DNA from: Kingella_B sp963529665
GTDB taxonomy: Bacteria > Pseudomonadota > Gammaproteobacteria > Burkholderiales > Neisseriaceae
DNA: 64,000 nucleotides
NCBI GenBank assembly: GCA_963529665.1
Contig: CAUSAG010000008.1
Location: forward strand, 1-64,000
Reading direction: 5' to 3'
Made by a program: the position numbers and the translations under genes. Positions 42,222-51,521 of the stretch are shown here, in pieces. How positions within the stretch are numbered: the stretch's first letter is position 1; each line of letters starts with the position of its first letter. A model generated the notes under the pieces. It had not been told where the DNA came from and did not search any database. It worked only from the letters and a program-made list of their open reading frames with translations.

Positions 42222-44141
42222 TCAGAACCGCGTGCCCAAGCTGATATGCCAGCGCAATTTTTTATCGCGATGCCCGTAGGCGATGTCAAACGAAAACGGC
42301 GCGGCAGGGCTAAACCAGCGCACGCCAACGCCTGTGCCGTGGTAGAGCGTCATGTCTTGGAACTTATGGGCAACGCTGCCCACATCGTGAAACACAGCAG
42401 CGGCAAAGTTGTTGTAAATCGGGTATTGGTATTCCGCGCTGGCAACAAACATGGCGCGTTCGGGCAGCACCGCGCTGTTGGGCGGGATTTTTCTGCCGAT
42501 GCTGTTGAGTTCGTAGCCGCGAATGGAGCTGGCGCCGCCCGAGCGGAACATCAGCGATGATGGCACATTGCCGTCTTCAAATTTTTGATTGGTGTAAACA
42601 TAACCAATTTCGCCACGCGCCACCCATGTGCCCAGTTGTTTGTTTTCGGGCGTGTAGTAATAGCCTGCGCTGCCGTGTACGCGAATCATGGGTGCGGATG
42701 AAAGCAGCGTGCCGAGTGTGGTGCCTATTTTGCCGCTTAAATAATAGCCGTTGGCGGGGCGCAATAGGGTTTCTAGGCGTTGGCGTTTCCATGATGCGGT
42801 GAGCATGGTGGCGTAGCTGCGCCCAAAATTAACATTGCTATTGGGGATGCGGCTGTCTTCGGCGATAAACTCAATGCCCACGCGCGATTCAATGCCATCG
42901 CGGTCGCGCACGCGCCAGAAGCCTGATGTGATGCCGCGTTTTTCTAGGTTTTGCGTGGTGCTGCGGTTGTAGGCAAGGTTGGCGGTGTTGAAATAGCCCG
43001 AGCCTTTGCGCGGCTGGCTGATGCCGATGCCCAGCTTGGTTTGGTATTTATCCACTTCCCAAGCCAGCGAGCCGACATAGCCGCGGTTGAAGATGTTGTA
43101 GTGTTCGTAGTCCAGCTTGCCGCCCAAGCCGTATTCAGAATCAAAGCTGATGCCGGTTTCAAGTTTTTGCCGTTTGGCTTCGGACACGGCAACTTTCACG
43201 GGCACGCGGTCGCCCTGCAAATTATCAAAATCAGCTTGCACGGACGCGCCGGTGTAGTGGCTGTCGTTTTCTAGGGCTTGTTGGTAGTCCAGCAGTTTGT
43301 CTAAGTCGTACACATCGCCTGTTTTAAACTGCGCCATGCCCGAAATCACGCTTTGCGGATAGCGTTGGTTGCCTTTAATTTGAAAATCACCAAAATAAAT
43401 CGGCTTTTTGCTGTCCACGGTTACGGTTAAATCGGCTTTTTGCGTTTGCGGATTGACTGTCGCTTGCGTGCCTGCGAACTGGGCGAGCGGGTATTTTTTT
43501 CGCGTTACGGCGGTGAGCACGGAGATTTTGCTGCCGCTCCAATCTTCTTGGCGAAACGGCGCGCCCACGGGCAGTTGCCAGTTGGAAAAGGCGTTTTTGT
43601 AGTAGCTGTCGAGGGTATCGTCTTGCAAAATATCGCCTAAAATGGCGACGTTTACATTGTCAATGGTGGTGCGCTTGCCGGTGATGACTTTCACGCGGTA
43701 GCCCTCGCCTTCGGGCGTTACGCTCACTTCGCTGTTGAAATAGCCTTCGGTTTTAATCATGTTGCGCGCGTCGTTGGGCGCGTCTTCGGCGAGGTAGCCC
43801 AGTTGTTCTTTGTCTAGTTCTTCTTTGCGTTGGTAGGCAATCAGCGGCAGATGCTGCTCCAACATGGCTTGGATTTCGGGGTTGTCGGCTTCGATGATGA
43901 TGGGGTATTTGGGGGTGAGTTCTTTTTCGTCTTCTTCGTTGGTTTGCTCGCTTTTGCTTTTGTCTTTGCGCGGGGAGATGTCGGCTTTTTTCAGCGGCAG
44001 CGCGTGTTTTTCGGCTTGACTTTCGCTGCTAGCAGGCGCAGAGACAGCAGCGGCTTCGCGGACGGTTTGCGTTTCGGCGAAGGCGCTGCTGCTGATGAAT
44101 ACGAGTAAACAGGAAAACAAAGAAGTATGGCGAAAAGTCAT
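42222..44141 (-). CDS. tamA: translocation and assembly module outer membrane protein TamA
   Basis: A 639-residue Omp85-family protein. The signal peptide is MTFRHTSLFSCLLVFISSSAFA, followed by a charged linker of about 60 residues that is longer than usual. Three POTRA domains follow, and then a 16-strand barrel with the lid-lock block VFRSGGASSIRGYELNSIG-like SSLMFRSGGASSIRGYE, and the C-terminal barrel strand WHISLGTRF. TamA and TamB form the envelope-spanning module. It is the first gene of the pair. Confidence 0.93.
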   Translation of the reverse strand: MTFRHTSLFSCLLVFISSSAFAETQTVREAAAVSAPASSESQAEKHALPLKKADISPRKDKSKSEQTNEEDEKELTPKYPIIIEADNPEIQAMLEQHLPLIAYQRKEELDKEQLGYLAEDAPNDARNMIKTEGYFNSEVSVTPEGEGYRVKVITGKRTTIDNVNVAILGDILQDDTLDSYYKNAFSNWQLPVGAPFRQEDWSGSKISVLTAVTRKKYPLAQFAGTQATVNPQTQKADLTVTVDSKKPIYFGDFQIKGNQRYPQSVISGMAQFKTGDVYDLDKLLDYQQALENDSHYTGASVQADFDNLQGDRVPVKVAVSEAKRQKLETGISFDSEYGLGGKLDYEHYNIFNRGYVGSLAWEVDKYQTKLGIGISQPRKGSGYFNTANLAYNRSTTQNLEKRGITSGFWRVRDRDGIESRVGIEFIAEDSRIPNSNVNFGRSYATMLTASWKRQRLETLLRPANGYYLSGKIGTTLGTLLSSAPMIRVHGSAGYYYTPENKQLGTWVARGEIGYVYTNQKFEDGNVPSSLMFRSGGASSIRGYELNSIGRKIPPNSAVLPERAMFVASAEYQYPIYNNFAAAVFHDVGSVAHKFQDMTLYHGTGVGVRWFSPAAPFSFDIAYGHRDKKLRWHISLGTRF

Positions 44142-44152
44142 AATGTGAATGG

Positions 44153-44193
44153 GCGTTTTAGCTTCGCAACTCCGCTTTGCTACGTAGCTGCCT
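44153..44193. repeat. decayed copy of the DUS-linked repeat
   Basis: GTTTTAGCTTCGCAACTCCGCTTTGCTACGTAGCTGCCTT: the core is recognisable but rearranged, and the final DUS is mutated. Upstream of tamA. Confidence 0.45.
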
Positions 44194-44361
44194 TAGGTGT
44201 TGGAATACAGAAAGGACGGCATTTTAGCATAATGCGGATGAGTGGGATTTTCAGGCTGCCTTGGCGCATTGCGGCAGCCTGAAAGCGGGGAGGCCGTTGC
44301 CATCTTGGGTTGAATGCTTTTTCAAGCTGCCTATGCGCGGCGCAAGCATTCTAATCATGTC

Positions 44362-44580
44362 CTAATAATGCGGCGGCACTTCATCCGCTAGGCTATACGG
44401 CTGATTTTGCCCGCTCTCGTTTTGCTGCTGCATTTTTTGGTACAACACGCGCAGCTGCGCCTGCTGCAAATTCAGCGCATCTTGCATTTTGGCAACGGTG
44501 GCGTTCAAGCTATCCAACAAATCGCCCTGCAAAGCAAGGCGAATTTCCAGCTCAATAATGCGGTTTTCCAATTCTTCCAT
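44362..44580 (-). CDS. slyX: SlyX-family protein
   Basis: ATG 44580 (MEELENRIIELEIRLALQGDLL) is preceded by AAAGGGG and gives 72 residues, the exact family length; an in-frame start 18 bases further up has no good site. It is a coiled coil ending in the typical PPHY motif (DEVPPHY). Function is unknown. A DUS pair separates it from the antiporter gene upstream on the same strand. Confidence 0.88.
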   Translation of the reverse strand: MEELENRIIELEIRLALQGDLLDSLNATVAKMQDALNLQQAQLRVLYQKMQQQNESGQNQPYSLADEVPPHY

Positions 44581-44612
44581 AAGCCCCTTTCGTCCCATAT
44601 CTCGCTCAATAA

Positions 44613-44667
44613 AGGCAGCCTGAAAACCCGCGCCGCTATTGCACGGCAACGCATTTTCAGGCTGCCT
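44613..44667. repeat. inverted DUS pair between antiporter gene and slyX
   Basis: AGGCAGCCTGAAAA and its complement, 27 bases apart. Possible terminator for the antiporter gene. Confidence 0.45.
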
Positions 44668-44674
44668 ATCTTGT

Positions 44675-46057
44675 TTACAAAATAATTGCTGCAATCCAGC
44701 CCGCAATAAACAGCGGGATGTTGTAGTGAATAAAGGTGGGAATCACGCTATCGCGCATGTGGTCGTGCTGACCGTCCACATTCAAACCCATGGTTGGCCC
44801 CAGCGTAGAATCCGAAGCAGGCGAACCCGCATCGCCCAACGCCCCCGCCGTGCCAATAATCGCCACCGTTGCCAGCGGCGAAAAGCCCAAGCTCACGCAC
44901 AGCGGCACATAAATCGCCGTGATAATCGGCAGCGTGGAAAACGAGCTGCCAATCCCCATCGTAATCAGCAAGCCCACCATCAGCATGGCAAACGCCGCCA
45001 TCGTTTTATTACCGGCAAACATCGTCGCGCTCGCCTGCACCAAAGGCTCAATCTGCCCCGTCGCCTTCATCACTTCGGCAAAGCCCTGCGCCGCAATCAT
45101 GATAAACCCCACCATCGCCATCATCTGCATCCCGCGGTTAAACACCGAATCCGCTTCCGAACGGCGCACCACGCCCAGCATCATAAACACCGCAAAGCCC
45201 AGCAGCGCGCCCAGCATCAGCGCATCCTTGTAAACCAATTGAATGGCAAAGCACACCAAAATCGCCACCGCCGCCACCGCACTGCGATAAGACGACACCA
45301 CAGGCTGCCCCGCCGCATTGCTCGCCGCATCCGCATCTACCTGATGATTTTGATACACGCGCGGCTTGCGATAATGCACAAACGCCAACAGCAAGCCCGC
45401 TACCATGCCCAGAGCAGGAATCGCCATCGCCTGCATCACATTGATATGCTGCACGCTCATCCCCGCCTTCTCAATATTGCCCAGCAAAATCTTGTTCAAA
45501 AAAATCGCACCAAAGCCATACGGCAAAAACATATAAGTCGTAACCAAGCCAAACGTCATCACACACGCCAGCAAACGGCGGTCAATGTGTAACCGATTGA
45601 AAACCAACAATAAAGGCGGCACAATCATCGGGATAAACGCAATATGAATCGGCACCACATTCTGGCTCATCACCCCCATCGCCAGCAGCACCAACAGCAA
45701 CCCCCACTTCACCCCGTTGATGCCCGAGGGAATCGTATCCTGCGTTTGGTTGGTGGAAATGCGCCGAATCATCGCCCCCGCCATCTGCTGCGGCAGCCCG
45801 GAATGCGTAATCGCCATCGCAAACGCCCCCAGCATCGCATAAGAGAGCGCAATCGTCGCCCCATTTGCCAAGCCATCTTGAAAATGCGACATCACCCCCT
45901 TGGTAACCACCTGCCCCGCCGCATCGCTCACATCCGATAACGGCAACCCCGCCGCCAAACCCGCCGCAAATGCCCCGATCACCAAACTCAATACCACATG
46001 AATCCGCGATACCGACAAAACCAGCATCACCAAAACACCAATAATGACCGCATTCAT
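44675..46057 (-). CDS. NhaC-family sodium/proton antiporter-like protein
   Basis: ATG 46057 gives MNAVIIGVLVMLVLSVSR and 460 residues; an in-frame start 45 bases upstream is encoded across a DUS and is unlikely. About 11-12 membrane segments. Family blocks: FQDGLANGATIALSYAMLGAFA, TMGIGSSFSTLPIITAIYVPL and AGALGDAGSPASDSTLGPTMGLN, typical of the Na+/H+ antiporter NhaC-like superfamily found in Neisseria. Ion specificity is inferred; organic ion transport is possible in this superfamily. Confidence 0.82.
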   Translation of the reverse strand: MNAVIIGVLVMLVLSVSRIHVVLSLVIGAFAAGLAAGLPLSDVSDAAGQVVTKGVMSHFQDGLANGATIALSYAMLGAFAMAITHSGLPQQMAGAMIRRISTNQTQDTIPSGINGVKWGLLLVLLAMGVMSQNVVPIHIAFIPMIVPPLLLVFNRLHIDRRLLACVMTFGLVTTYMFLPYGFGAIFLNKILLGNIEKAGMSVQHINVMQAMAIPALGMVAGLLLAFVHYRKPRVYQNHQVDADAASNAAGQPVVSSYRSAVAAVAILVCFAIQLVYKDALMLGALLGFAVFMMLGVVRRSEADSVFNRGMQMMAMVGFIMIAAQGFAEVMKATGQIEPLVQASATMFAGNKTMAAFAMLMVGLLITMGIGSSFSTLPIITAIYVPLCVSLGFSPLATVAIIGTAGALGDAGSPASDSTLGPTMGLNVDGQHDHMRDSVIPTFIHYNIPLFIAGWIAAIIL

Positions 46058-46253
46058 CGCAAAACAACTCCCGCCGCCCAGCAATAGGCAGCCTGAAAAC
46101 AAAAACGCACATCATACCTTAACATCCCTTAACATAACAAATCAAAAATCCCACCCAACCCAGTCTTTACACACTTTCAGGCTACCTATGCTCTGCCTCG
46201 CTAACATAATTCCATTAAAAATCAACCATCCAAACGCAAAAGCAAAATTTCAT

Positions 46254-46282
46254 TTGACGAACCACCCCAAGCCCAGTATAGT
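46254..46282 (+). promoter_or_regulatory. sigma-70 promoter for the two tRNA genes
   Basis: TTGACG, 17 bases, TATAGT, ending 15 bases before the first tRNA. Both hexamers are near consensus at the ideal spacing. Confidence 0.85.
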
Positions 46283-46297
46283 GCGCAGCTTCCACAC

Positions 46298-46374
46298 GGC
46301 GAATTAGCTCAGTCGGTTAGAGCAGAGGAATCATAATCCTTGTGTCCGGGGTTCGAATCCCTGATTCGCCACCA
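46298..46374 (+). tRNA. tRNA with CAT anticodon (Met, or Ile after lysidine modification)
   Basis: A 77-base cloverleaf with the CCA encoded. Acceptor GGCGAAT pairs with ATTCGCC, D-arm GCTC/GAGC, anticodon stem GAGGA/TCCTT with loop ATCATAA (anticodon CAT), T-arm GGGGTTCGAATCCC-type. CAT can belong to elongator Met or to Ile2 (lysidine); by eye I cannot decide. It lacks the initiator features. Confidence 0.93.
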
Positions 46375-46381
46375 AATATAT

Positions 46382-46408
46382 TAAGTTGGAATCATCCATT
46401 CCAACTTA
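46382..46408. other. 11-base perfect hairpin between the tRNA genes
   Basis: TAAGTTGGAAT and ATTCCAACTTA enclose CATCC. A weak T-rich tail (TTTTAAT) follows. It could be a terminator between the two tRNAs or a processing signal. Confidence 0.6.
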
Positions 46409-46419
46409 TTTTAATAATC

Positions 46420-46495
<76 letters not shown>

Positions 46496-46503
46496 CAAAA
46501 CCA

Positions 46504-46534
46504 AAAAATCCCAGTCGTAATGGCTGGGATTTTT
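46504..46534 (+). terminator. intrinsic terminator after the tRNA genes
   Basis: AAAAATCCCAG and CTGGGATTTTT form an 11-base stem around a 9-base loop, with the T run in its right arm. Confidence 0.85.
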
Positions 46535-46658
46535 GCGTTTATCATTTTTCAATAGTTAGCGCAGCAAAGGCAGCCTGAAAACAAAACGGCAATCGCGCAT
46601 CAAATCATCGTGTTCTCAGAATGTTCACATTAAACCGCCCTGCTCCATCCGCGCCCTA

Positions 46659-47105
46659 TTAAGCAAAATAAAACATCGCCTTAGCAAGAAACACAATACA
46701 CATCATTTGCGTAAACACCGCCGCATGAATGTATTTTGACCAATCCACCGTCAGCGTATGGGTTTTCATTTTGTACACCGCGATAATGAAGTGCGCCAGA
46801 ATGCCAAAGGCAAACAAAATTTTCAGCGTGAGCATGGTGGCAAACCCGCCCGAAAACGGATGGCGCAACACGCTGGCATAGCGATGCAACATGGTTAGCC
46901 CAGACAAAAACACGCCGCTCACCACCCACGGCATCACGCGCACGGCGCGATACGACAAGGCGCGCTCCACTTCGCGGCGGGCATCGCGCGAAACGCGTTT
47001 GCTGTGCATCACGCTTAACACTAGCGCTTCAAAAAACACGCCGCCAACGAATGTGATGGCGCAGTAAAGATGGATGATGTGGGCATAGGGATAGAGAGCA
47101 GACAT
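46659..47105 (-). CDS. CopD-like four-helix membrane protein
   Basis: ATG 47105 follows AAGGAATCCT and gives 148 residues with four hydrophobic segments. Histidines lie in membrane segments (MSALYPYAHIIHLYCAITFVGG, TLKILFAFGILAHFIIAV, YIHAAVFTQMM), as in heme- or copper-binding four-helix proteins; family members are often named copper resistance D or conserved membrane proteins. Function is not certain. Confidence 0.7.
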   Translation of the reverse strand: MSALYPYAHIIHLYCAITFVGGVFFEALVLSVMHSKRVSRDARREVERALSYRAVRVMPWVVSGVFLSGLTMLHRYASVLRHPFSGGFATMLTLKILFAFGILAHFIIAVYKMKTHTLTVDWSKYIHAAVFTQMMCIVFLAKAMFYFA

Positions 47106-47193
47106 AGGATTCCTTTGAGGCAGCCTGAAACTTGAAAACATCGCGCGGCGCAATTTTCAGGCTGCCTCAACCACTCAGGCAGCCTGAAAACCT

Positions 47194-49467
47194 TTACACC
47201 GCTTCTTTTGCCAGCGCCACTTTCGCCGCATTCATCTCCAACACCACCTTCTGCGCTTCGTTATCCCAATCAATCGCCACGCTGCCGCCGTTTGCCAGCT
47301 TGCCGAATAACAATTCATCGGCAAGGGCTTGGCGGATTTCGCTTTGAATCAGGCGTTGCATCGGGCGCGCGCCCATTTGTGGGTCAAAGCCTTTGGAGGC
47401 AAGGTGTTCGCGCAAGGCGCTGCCAAAGCTGGCGGACACATTCTTCGCGGCAAGCTGTTCGCCCAGTTGGGCGAGGAATTTATCCGCCACGCGCAGGATG
47501 ATTTCAGGCGTAAGCGGCGCAAAAGGCACAATGGCATCCAAGCGATTGCGAAACTCGGGCGTGAAGGTTTTTTTGATGACTTCCATCTCGTCGCCGCGCT
47601 CGTGTTTGCCTGTGAAGCCGAAGTTGGCGCGGTTCAGGTTTTGCGCGCCTGCGTTGGTGGTCATGATGATGATTACATTGCGAAAATCGGCGCTTTTGCC
47701 TGTGTTGTCGGTGAGTCTGCCTGCGTCCATCACTTGCAAAAACACGTTGTAAATATCGGGGTGGGCTTTTTCCATTTCGTCCAACAGCAGCACGCAATGT
47801 GGATGCTTGTTGATGGCTTCGGTAAGCAAGCCACCTTGGTCAAAGCCCACATAACCAGGGGGCGCGCCGATAAAGCGCGTTACCGCAAATGGCTCGGAAT
47901 ATTCTGACATATCAAAGCGTTGCAGCGTGATGCCCAGCGCGTTGGCAAGCTGGCGTGCCACTTCGGTTTTGCCTACGCCTGTGCTGCCTGAAAACAAAAA
48001 GCTGCCAATCGGTTTTTCAGGCTGCCCCAAGCCTGAGCGGGCGAGCTTGATGGCGGTGGTAATCAAATCAATCGCTTCGTCTTGCCCGAACACTTTGGCT
48101 TTGAGCGTGTCGGCAAGGTGGCGCAGCACGGTTTTATCGTCGTGCGACACGGTGGTTTCGGGGATGCGGGCGATTTTGGCAATGATGCGTTCAATCTCGT
48201 TTTTGCCGATTTCGTCTTGGCGGTTTTCAGGCTGCGCGATGCGTTGGGCAGCACCTGCTTCGTCAATAATATCAATGGCTTTATCGGGCAAGAAACGTTC
48301 GTTGATGTATTTTGCCGACAGCTCTGCGGCAGCCTGAAAAGCATCGTCGGTGTAATGCACGTTGTGGTGCGCTTCAAACATCGGCTTCAAGCCCTGCAAA
48401 ATTTGTACCGTTTCGGAAACACTCGGCTCGCCGATGTCAATTTTTTGGAAACGGCGGTTTAAGGCGTGGTCTTTGGCAAAAATAGTGCGGTATTCGTCAT
48501 ACGTTGTTGCGCCGATGCAGCGCAACGCGCCTTTTGCCAACGCGGGTTTGAGCAAATTAGACGCATCCATCACGCTGCCTTGCGTGCTGCCCGCGCCTAT
48601 CATGGTGTGGATTTCGTCAATAAACAACAGCGCATTGGGAATGGTTGCCAACGCTTTTAACACCGCTTTCACCCGCGCTTCAAAATCGCCACGGTATTTC
48701 GCCCCCGCCAGCAACGCGCCCATATCCAGCGAATACACTTGCGCCCTTGCCAACACTTCGGGCACTTGGTTTTGCTCAATCAAATACGCCAAACCTTCTG
48801 CCAGCGCGGTTTTGCCCACGCCTGCTTCGCCCACCAGCAAAGGATTGTTTTTGCGGCGGCGGCACAACACTTGCAGCATCCGCTCCATTTCCGCCGCCCG
48901 CCCAATCAGCGGATCAATGCGCTCGGCTTTCACTTCAGCGTTGAGATGGATGGTGTAGGCTTCCAGCGGATTATCGGCAAGATTGTTGTCGTCATCATCA
49001 TCGCGCGAAGACGGCGGTGCACCCGAATTCAGGCTGCCTGAACGATGCGAGAAATAGCGCAGCAAATCAATGCGTTTAACCGAATGCAGTTGCAAGAAAT
49101 ACGCCGCAGGGCTGTCTTCCTCGTCCAACAGCGCAATCAACACATCCTCGGGCAACACTTTATCCTGCGATGAATGCTGCACATGAATCATCGCCCGCTG
49201 AATCACGCGCTGAAAGCCCACCGTGGGCTGCGGCTCGTGCGTGGCTTGGTCGGCGGGGTAAACAGGCGTGTTTTCATCAATGCTTTCTTGCAGTTGCACC
49301 ACCAACAGCGCGGTTTCCACCCCGCAATGCTGCAACGCCGCGTTCACATCGGTTGAGCCTTGCACAATCGCCAACAGCAAATGCTCCAAGCCCACCAATT
49401 CATGCCGCGCATTTTTGGCGTGGGTGTATAAATCTTGCAAAATCAGTTCAAGTTCTTTTGAAATCAT
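47194..49467 (-). CDS. clpA: ATP-dependent Clp protease ATP-binding subunit ClpA
   Basis: A 757-residue AAA+ unfoldase that feeds substrates to ClpP. Order: N-domain for ClpS binding (residues 1-145), D1 with Walker A GEAGVGKTALAEGLA and Walker B LLFIDEIHTMIGAG, D2 with Walker A GSTGVGKTEVARQLA and Walker B VLLLDEMEKAHPDIYN, and the IGL-type ClpP loop near 610. DUS are read in frame twice, including GQPEKPIGSFLF just before the D2 Walker A. Its start overlaps the clpS stop by four bases. Length equals E. coli ClpA. Confidence 0.97.
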   Translation of the reverse strand: MISKELELILQDLYTHAKNARHELVGLEHLLLAIVQGSTDVNAALQHCGVETALLVVQLQESIDENTPVYPADQATHEPQPTVGFQRVIQRAMIHVQHSSQDKVLPEDVLIALLDEEDSPAAYFLQLHSVKRIDLLRYFSHRSGSLNSGAPPSSRDDDDDNNLADNPLEAYTIHLNAEVKAERIDPLIGRAAEMERMLQVLCRRRKNNPLLVGEAGVGKTALAEGLAYLIEQNQVPEVLARAQVYSLDMGALLAGAKYRGDFEARVKAVLKALATIPNALLFIDEIHTMIGAGSTQGSVMDASNLLKPALAKGALRCIGATTYDEYRTIFAKDHALNRRFQKIDIGEPSVSETVQILQGLKPMFEAHHNVHYTDDAFQAAAELSAKYINERFLPDKAIDIIDEAGAAQRIAQPENRQDEIGKNEIERIIAKIARIPETTVSHDDKTVLRHLADTLKAKVFGQDEAIDLITTAIKLARSGLGQPEKPIGSFLFSGSTGVGKTEVARQLANALGITLQRFDMSEYSEPFAVTRFIGAPPGYVGFDQGGLLTEAINKHPHCVLLLDEMEKAHPDIYNVFLQVMDAGRLTDNTGKSADFRNVIIIMTTNAGAQNLNRANFGFTGKHERGDEMEVIKKTFTPEFRNRLDAIVPFAPLTPEIILRVADKFLAQLGEQLAAKNVSASFGSALREHLASKGFDPQMGARPMQRLIQSEIRQALADELLFGKLANGGSVAIDWDNEAQKVVLEMNAAKVALAKEAV

Positions 49468-49769
49468 AAAGATACTTCCTCAATCGTACACATCAGCGGA
49501 TGCCCAGCTTCTTCGGCGAGCAGCATCACTTGTTGTTGCTTGGTTTCGGCAATATCGCGCGTGTAAACGCCGCACAAGCCTTTGCCATGATGGTGGACTT
49601 CCAGCATGATGTTTACTGCCTTGCTTTCAGGCAGCCTGAAAACATTTTGCAGCACATCCACCACAAAATCCATCGGTGTGTAATGATCGTTTAACAGAAA
49701 AACGCCGTATTTTTTCGGCGGCGCGAGTTGGGTTTTTTGCGATTGGCGTGTGGCTTGGTGCAAACTCAT
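49464..49769 (-). CDS. clpS: ATP-dependent Clp protease adaptor ClpS
   Basis: A 101-residue adaptor that brings N-end rule substrates to ClpA. Typical blocks: KYGVFLLNDHYTPMDFVVDVL, VHHHGKGLCGVYTRDIAETK and HPLMCTIEE. In the middle of the fold a DUS is read as VFRLPESKA, replacing the usual helix residues without loss of frame. The stop overlaps the clpA start (ATGA), so the two are translationally coupled. Confidence 0.96.
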   Translation of the reverse strand: MSLHQATRQSQKTQLAPPKKYGVFLLNDHYTPMDFVVDVLQNVFRLPESKAVNIMLEVHHHGKGLCGVYTRDIAETKQQQVMLLAEEAGHPLMCTIEEVSL

Positions 49770-49832
49770 GGCGGGCTTCTGTTGTATTTTTTGTTATTTT
49801 AATGAAAAAGTTTGTCTTTGCCTAAACAAAAC

Positions 49833-49861
49833 TTGACGATATTCGTTAAAGTGAGTAAAAC
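49833..49861 (+). promoter_or_regulatory. promoter for the cold shock gene
   Basis: TTGACG, 17 bases, TAAAAC. It would leave a 5' leader of about 100 bases, in line with the long leaders of cold shock mRNAs. Confidence 0.6.
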
Positions 49862-49968
49862 GTCAAACAGCATTTGGTGTGCGTTCAGAACCGTTCTCTG
49901 TAAAGAATTGCTTTTAAACTTGCTCCAACTGCTTTTTGTTTAATATTTTTGTAAGAGAGTAGCATTTT

Positions 49969-50172
49969 ATGGCAACTGGTACAGTTAAATGGTTTAACGA
50001 CGCAAAAGGCTTTGGTTTTATTACTCCTGATGAAGGCGGCGAAGATTTGTTCGCTCACTTCTCGGCAATCAATATGGAAGGCTTTAAAACATTGAAAGAA
50101 GGTCAAAAAGTTTCTTTTGATGTAACCACTGGCCCAAAAGGCAAACAAGCCGCTAATATCCAAGGTGCGTAA
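49969..50172 (+). CDS. cold shock protein (CspA family)
   Basis: A 67-residue single cold shock domain with RNP1 (KGFGFIT) and RNP2 (DLFAHFSAI) motifs, binding single-stranded RNA and DNA as an RNA chaperone. GAGAGTAGC-like purines precede the ATG. A leader of about 100 bases follows the promoter. It has its own A/T-rich context, and a weak stem-loop (CAGATGACT...AGTTATCTGC) lies 30 bases after the stop. Confidence 0.95.
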   Translation: MATGTVKWFNDAKGFGFITPDEGGEDLFAHFSAINMEGFKTLKEGQKVSFDVTTGPKGKQAANIQGA

Positions 50173-50340
50173 TCGCGTTTAACCTAATTAACGGAATCAC
50201 ACAAAGCAGATGACTCACAAGTTATCTGCTTTTTTCATGGGCGATTTTTATAGACGATTGTTTGGCGCGGTTTTGCGGTTTTCAGGCTGCCTTGGGCGAT
50301 ATTTGCGCGGACGCGGTTGCTTGTTCCGCCATCCGCAAAA

Positions 50341-50384
50341 GCAGCCTGAAAGCGAGTTTACGAGCTTCTGCGCAGCTAAAACGG
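50341..50384. repeat. second form of the DUS-linked repeat, reverse orientation
   Basis: Complement of CCGTTTTAGCTGCGCAGAAGCTCG then TAAACTCGCTTTCAGGCTGC. It matches the copy at 61566-61612 almost base for base. Lies upstream of mltG. Confidence 0.6.
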
Positions 50385-50434
50385 ATATTGCCGATTTAAG
50401 CTATAATTCTATTTTCAACAATATTTTTATTTTT

Positions 50435-51433
50435 ATGATTGTTAAACGTTTTTTGGCTGTTTTGGTTATTTTGTTGCTCATTGGCGGCGCGTATGCCGCT
50501 TTGCTGTTTGCGCCTAAGAACAATGGCACGCCTTATCGCCTGGTGGTGGAAAAGGGGCAAGGCATGGCGGCGGTGGGGCGTAAGCTGGCAGCAGACGATA
50601 AGATTTACAGCCGTTATGTGTTGCTATCGGCGGCATACGCGCTGGGCGTGCACGATAAGCTCACCAGTGGCAGCTATCGTTTTGCTGGGCGCGTTTCCAG
50701 CTGGGAGATTTTGCAGCATTTGCGCAAAAACAGCCCTGATTTGGTTTCGGTGCAGATTGTTGAAGGGATGCGGTTTAGCCAGATGCGCCGCGTGGTGAAT
50801 CAGGCGGAGAATATTCGGCACGATACGCGCGCGTTGAGCGATGCGGAATTGTTGAAAAAAATTGACCCCAATGCGATGTCGGATAACCCCGAAGGGCTGT
50901 TTTTCCCTGATAGTTATGAGATTGCGGCGGAAAGCAGCGATATTCAGATTTTTCAGGCTGCCTATAAGGCGATGCAGCGCGAATTAAACGCGGCGTGGAC
51001 GAGTAAACAAGAAGGTTTGCCGTATCAAAAGCCTTATGACTTGCTGATTATGGCGAGCTTGGTGGAAAAGGAAACGGGGCATGAAGACGACAGGGGCAAT
51101 GTGGCGGCGGTGTTTCGCAATCGCTTGGCAAAAGGGATGCGCTTGCAAACCGACCCTACGGTGATTTATGGCATGGGCGAGGCGTATCAAGGCAAGATTC
51201 GCAAGGCGGATTTGCAGCGCGATACGCCGTATAACACTTACACGCGCGATGGTTTGCCGCCCACGCCGATTGCGCTGCCCAGCCGCGCGGCGTTGCAAGC
51301 AGCGGCAAACCCTGCTGATAGCGATTATTTGTATTTCGTTTCGCGCATGGATAACACGGGGCGCAGCCAGTTTAGCCATACGCTGGATGAGCATAACGCG
51401 GCGGTGCGTAAGTATATTTTGGAGAATAAATAA
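50435..51433 (+). CDS. mltG: endolytic murein transglycosylase MltG
   Basis: Cuts nascent glycan strands and so sets their length. ATG 50435 (MIVKRFLAVLVILLLIGGAY) gives 332 residues; the longer upstream frame crosses a DUS and lacks a signal. One membrane anchor, then a LysM-like domain, then the YceG catalytic region: LIMASLVEKETGHEDDRGNVAAVFRNRL with the catalytic glutamate, LQTDPTVIYG and YNTYTRDGLPPTPI. TATAAT at 50402 suits a -10 box. The ribosome site is poor. Confidence 0.93.
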   Translation: MIVKRFLAVLVILLLIGGAYAALLFAPKNNGTPYRLVVEKGQGMAAVGRKLAADDKIYSRYVLLSAAYALGVHDKLTSGSYRFAGRVSSWEILQHLRKNSPDLVSVQIVEGMRFSQMRRVVNQAENIRHDTRALSDAELLKKIDPNAMSDNPEGLFFPDSYEIAAESSDIQIFQAAYKAMQRELNAAWTSKQEGLPYQKPYDLLIMASLVEKETGHEDDRGNVAAVFRNRLAKGMRLQTDPTVIYGMGEAYQGKIRKADLQRDTPYNTYTRDGLPPTPIALPSRAALQAAANPADSDYLYFVSRMDNTGRSQFSHTLDEHNAAVRKYILENK

Positions 51434-51521
51434 GCGTTTCAGGCTGCCCTATTGCCAGCGGCAGCCTGAAAGGTTTGTGCTAAAATCGCGCGTTTTTCAC
51501 ACACCACTTTAAGGATTAAAT

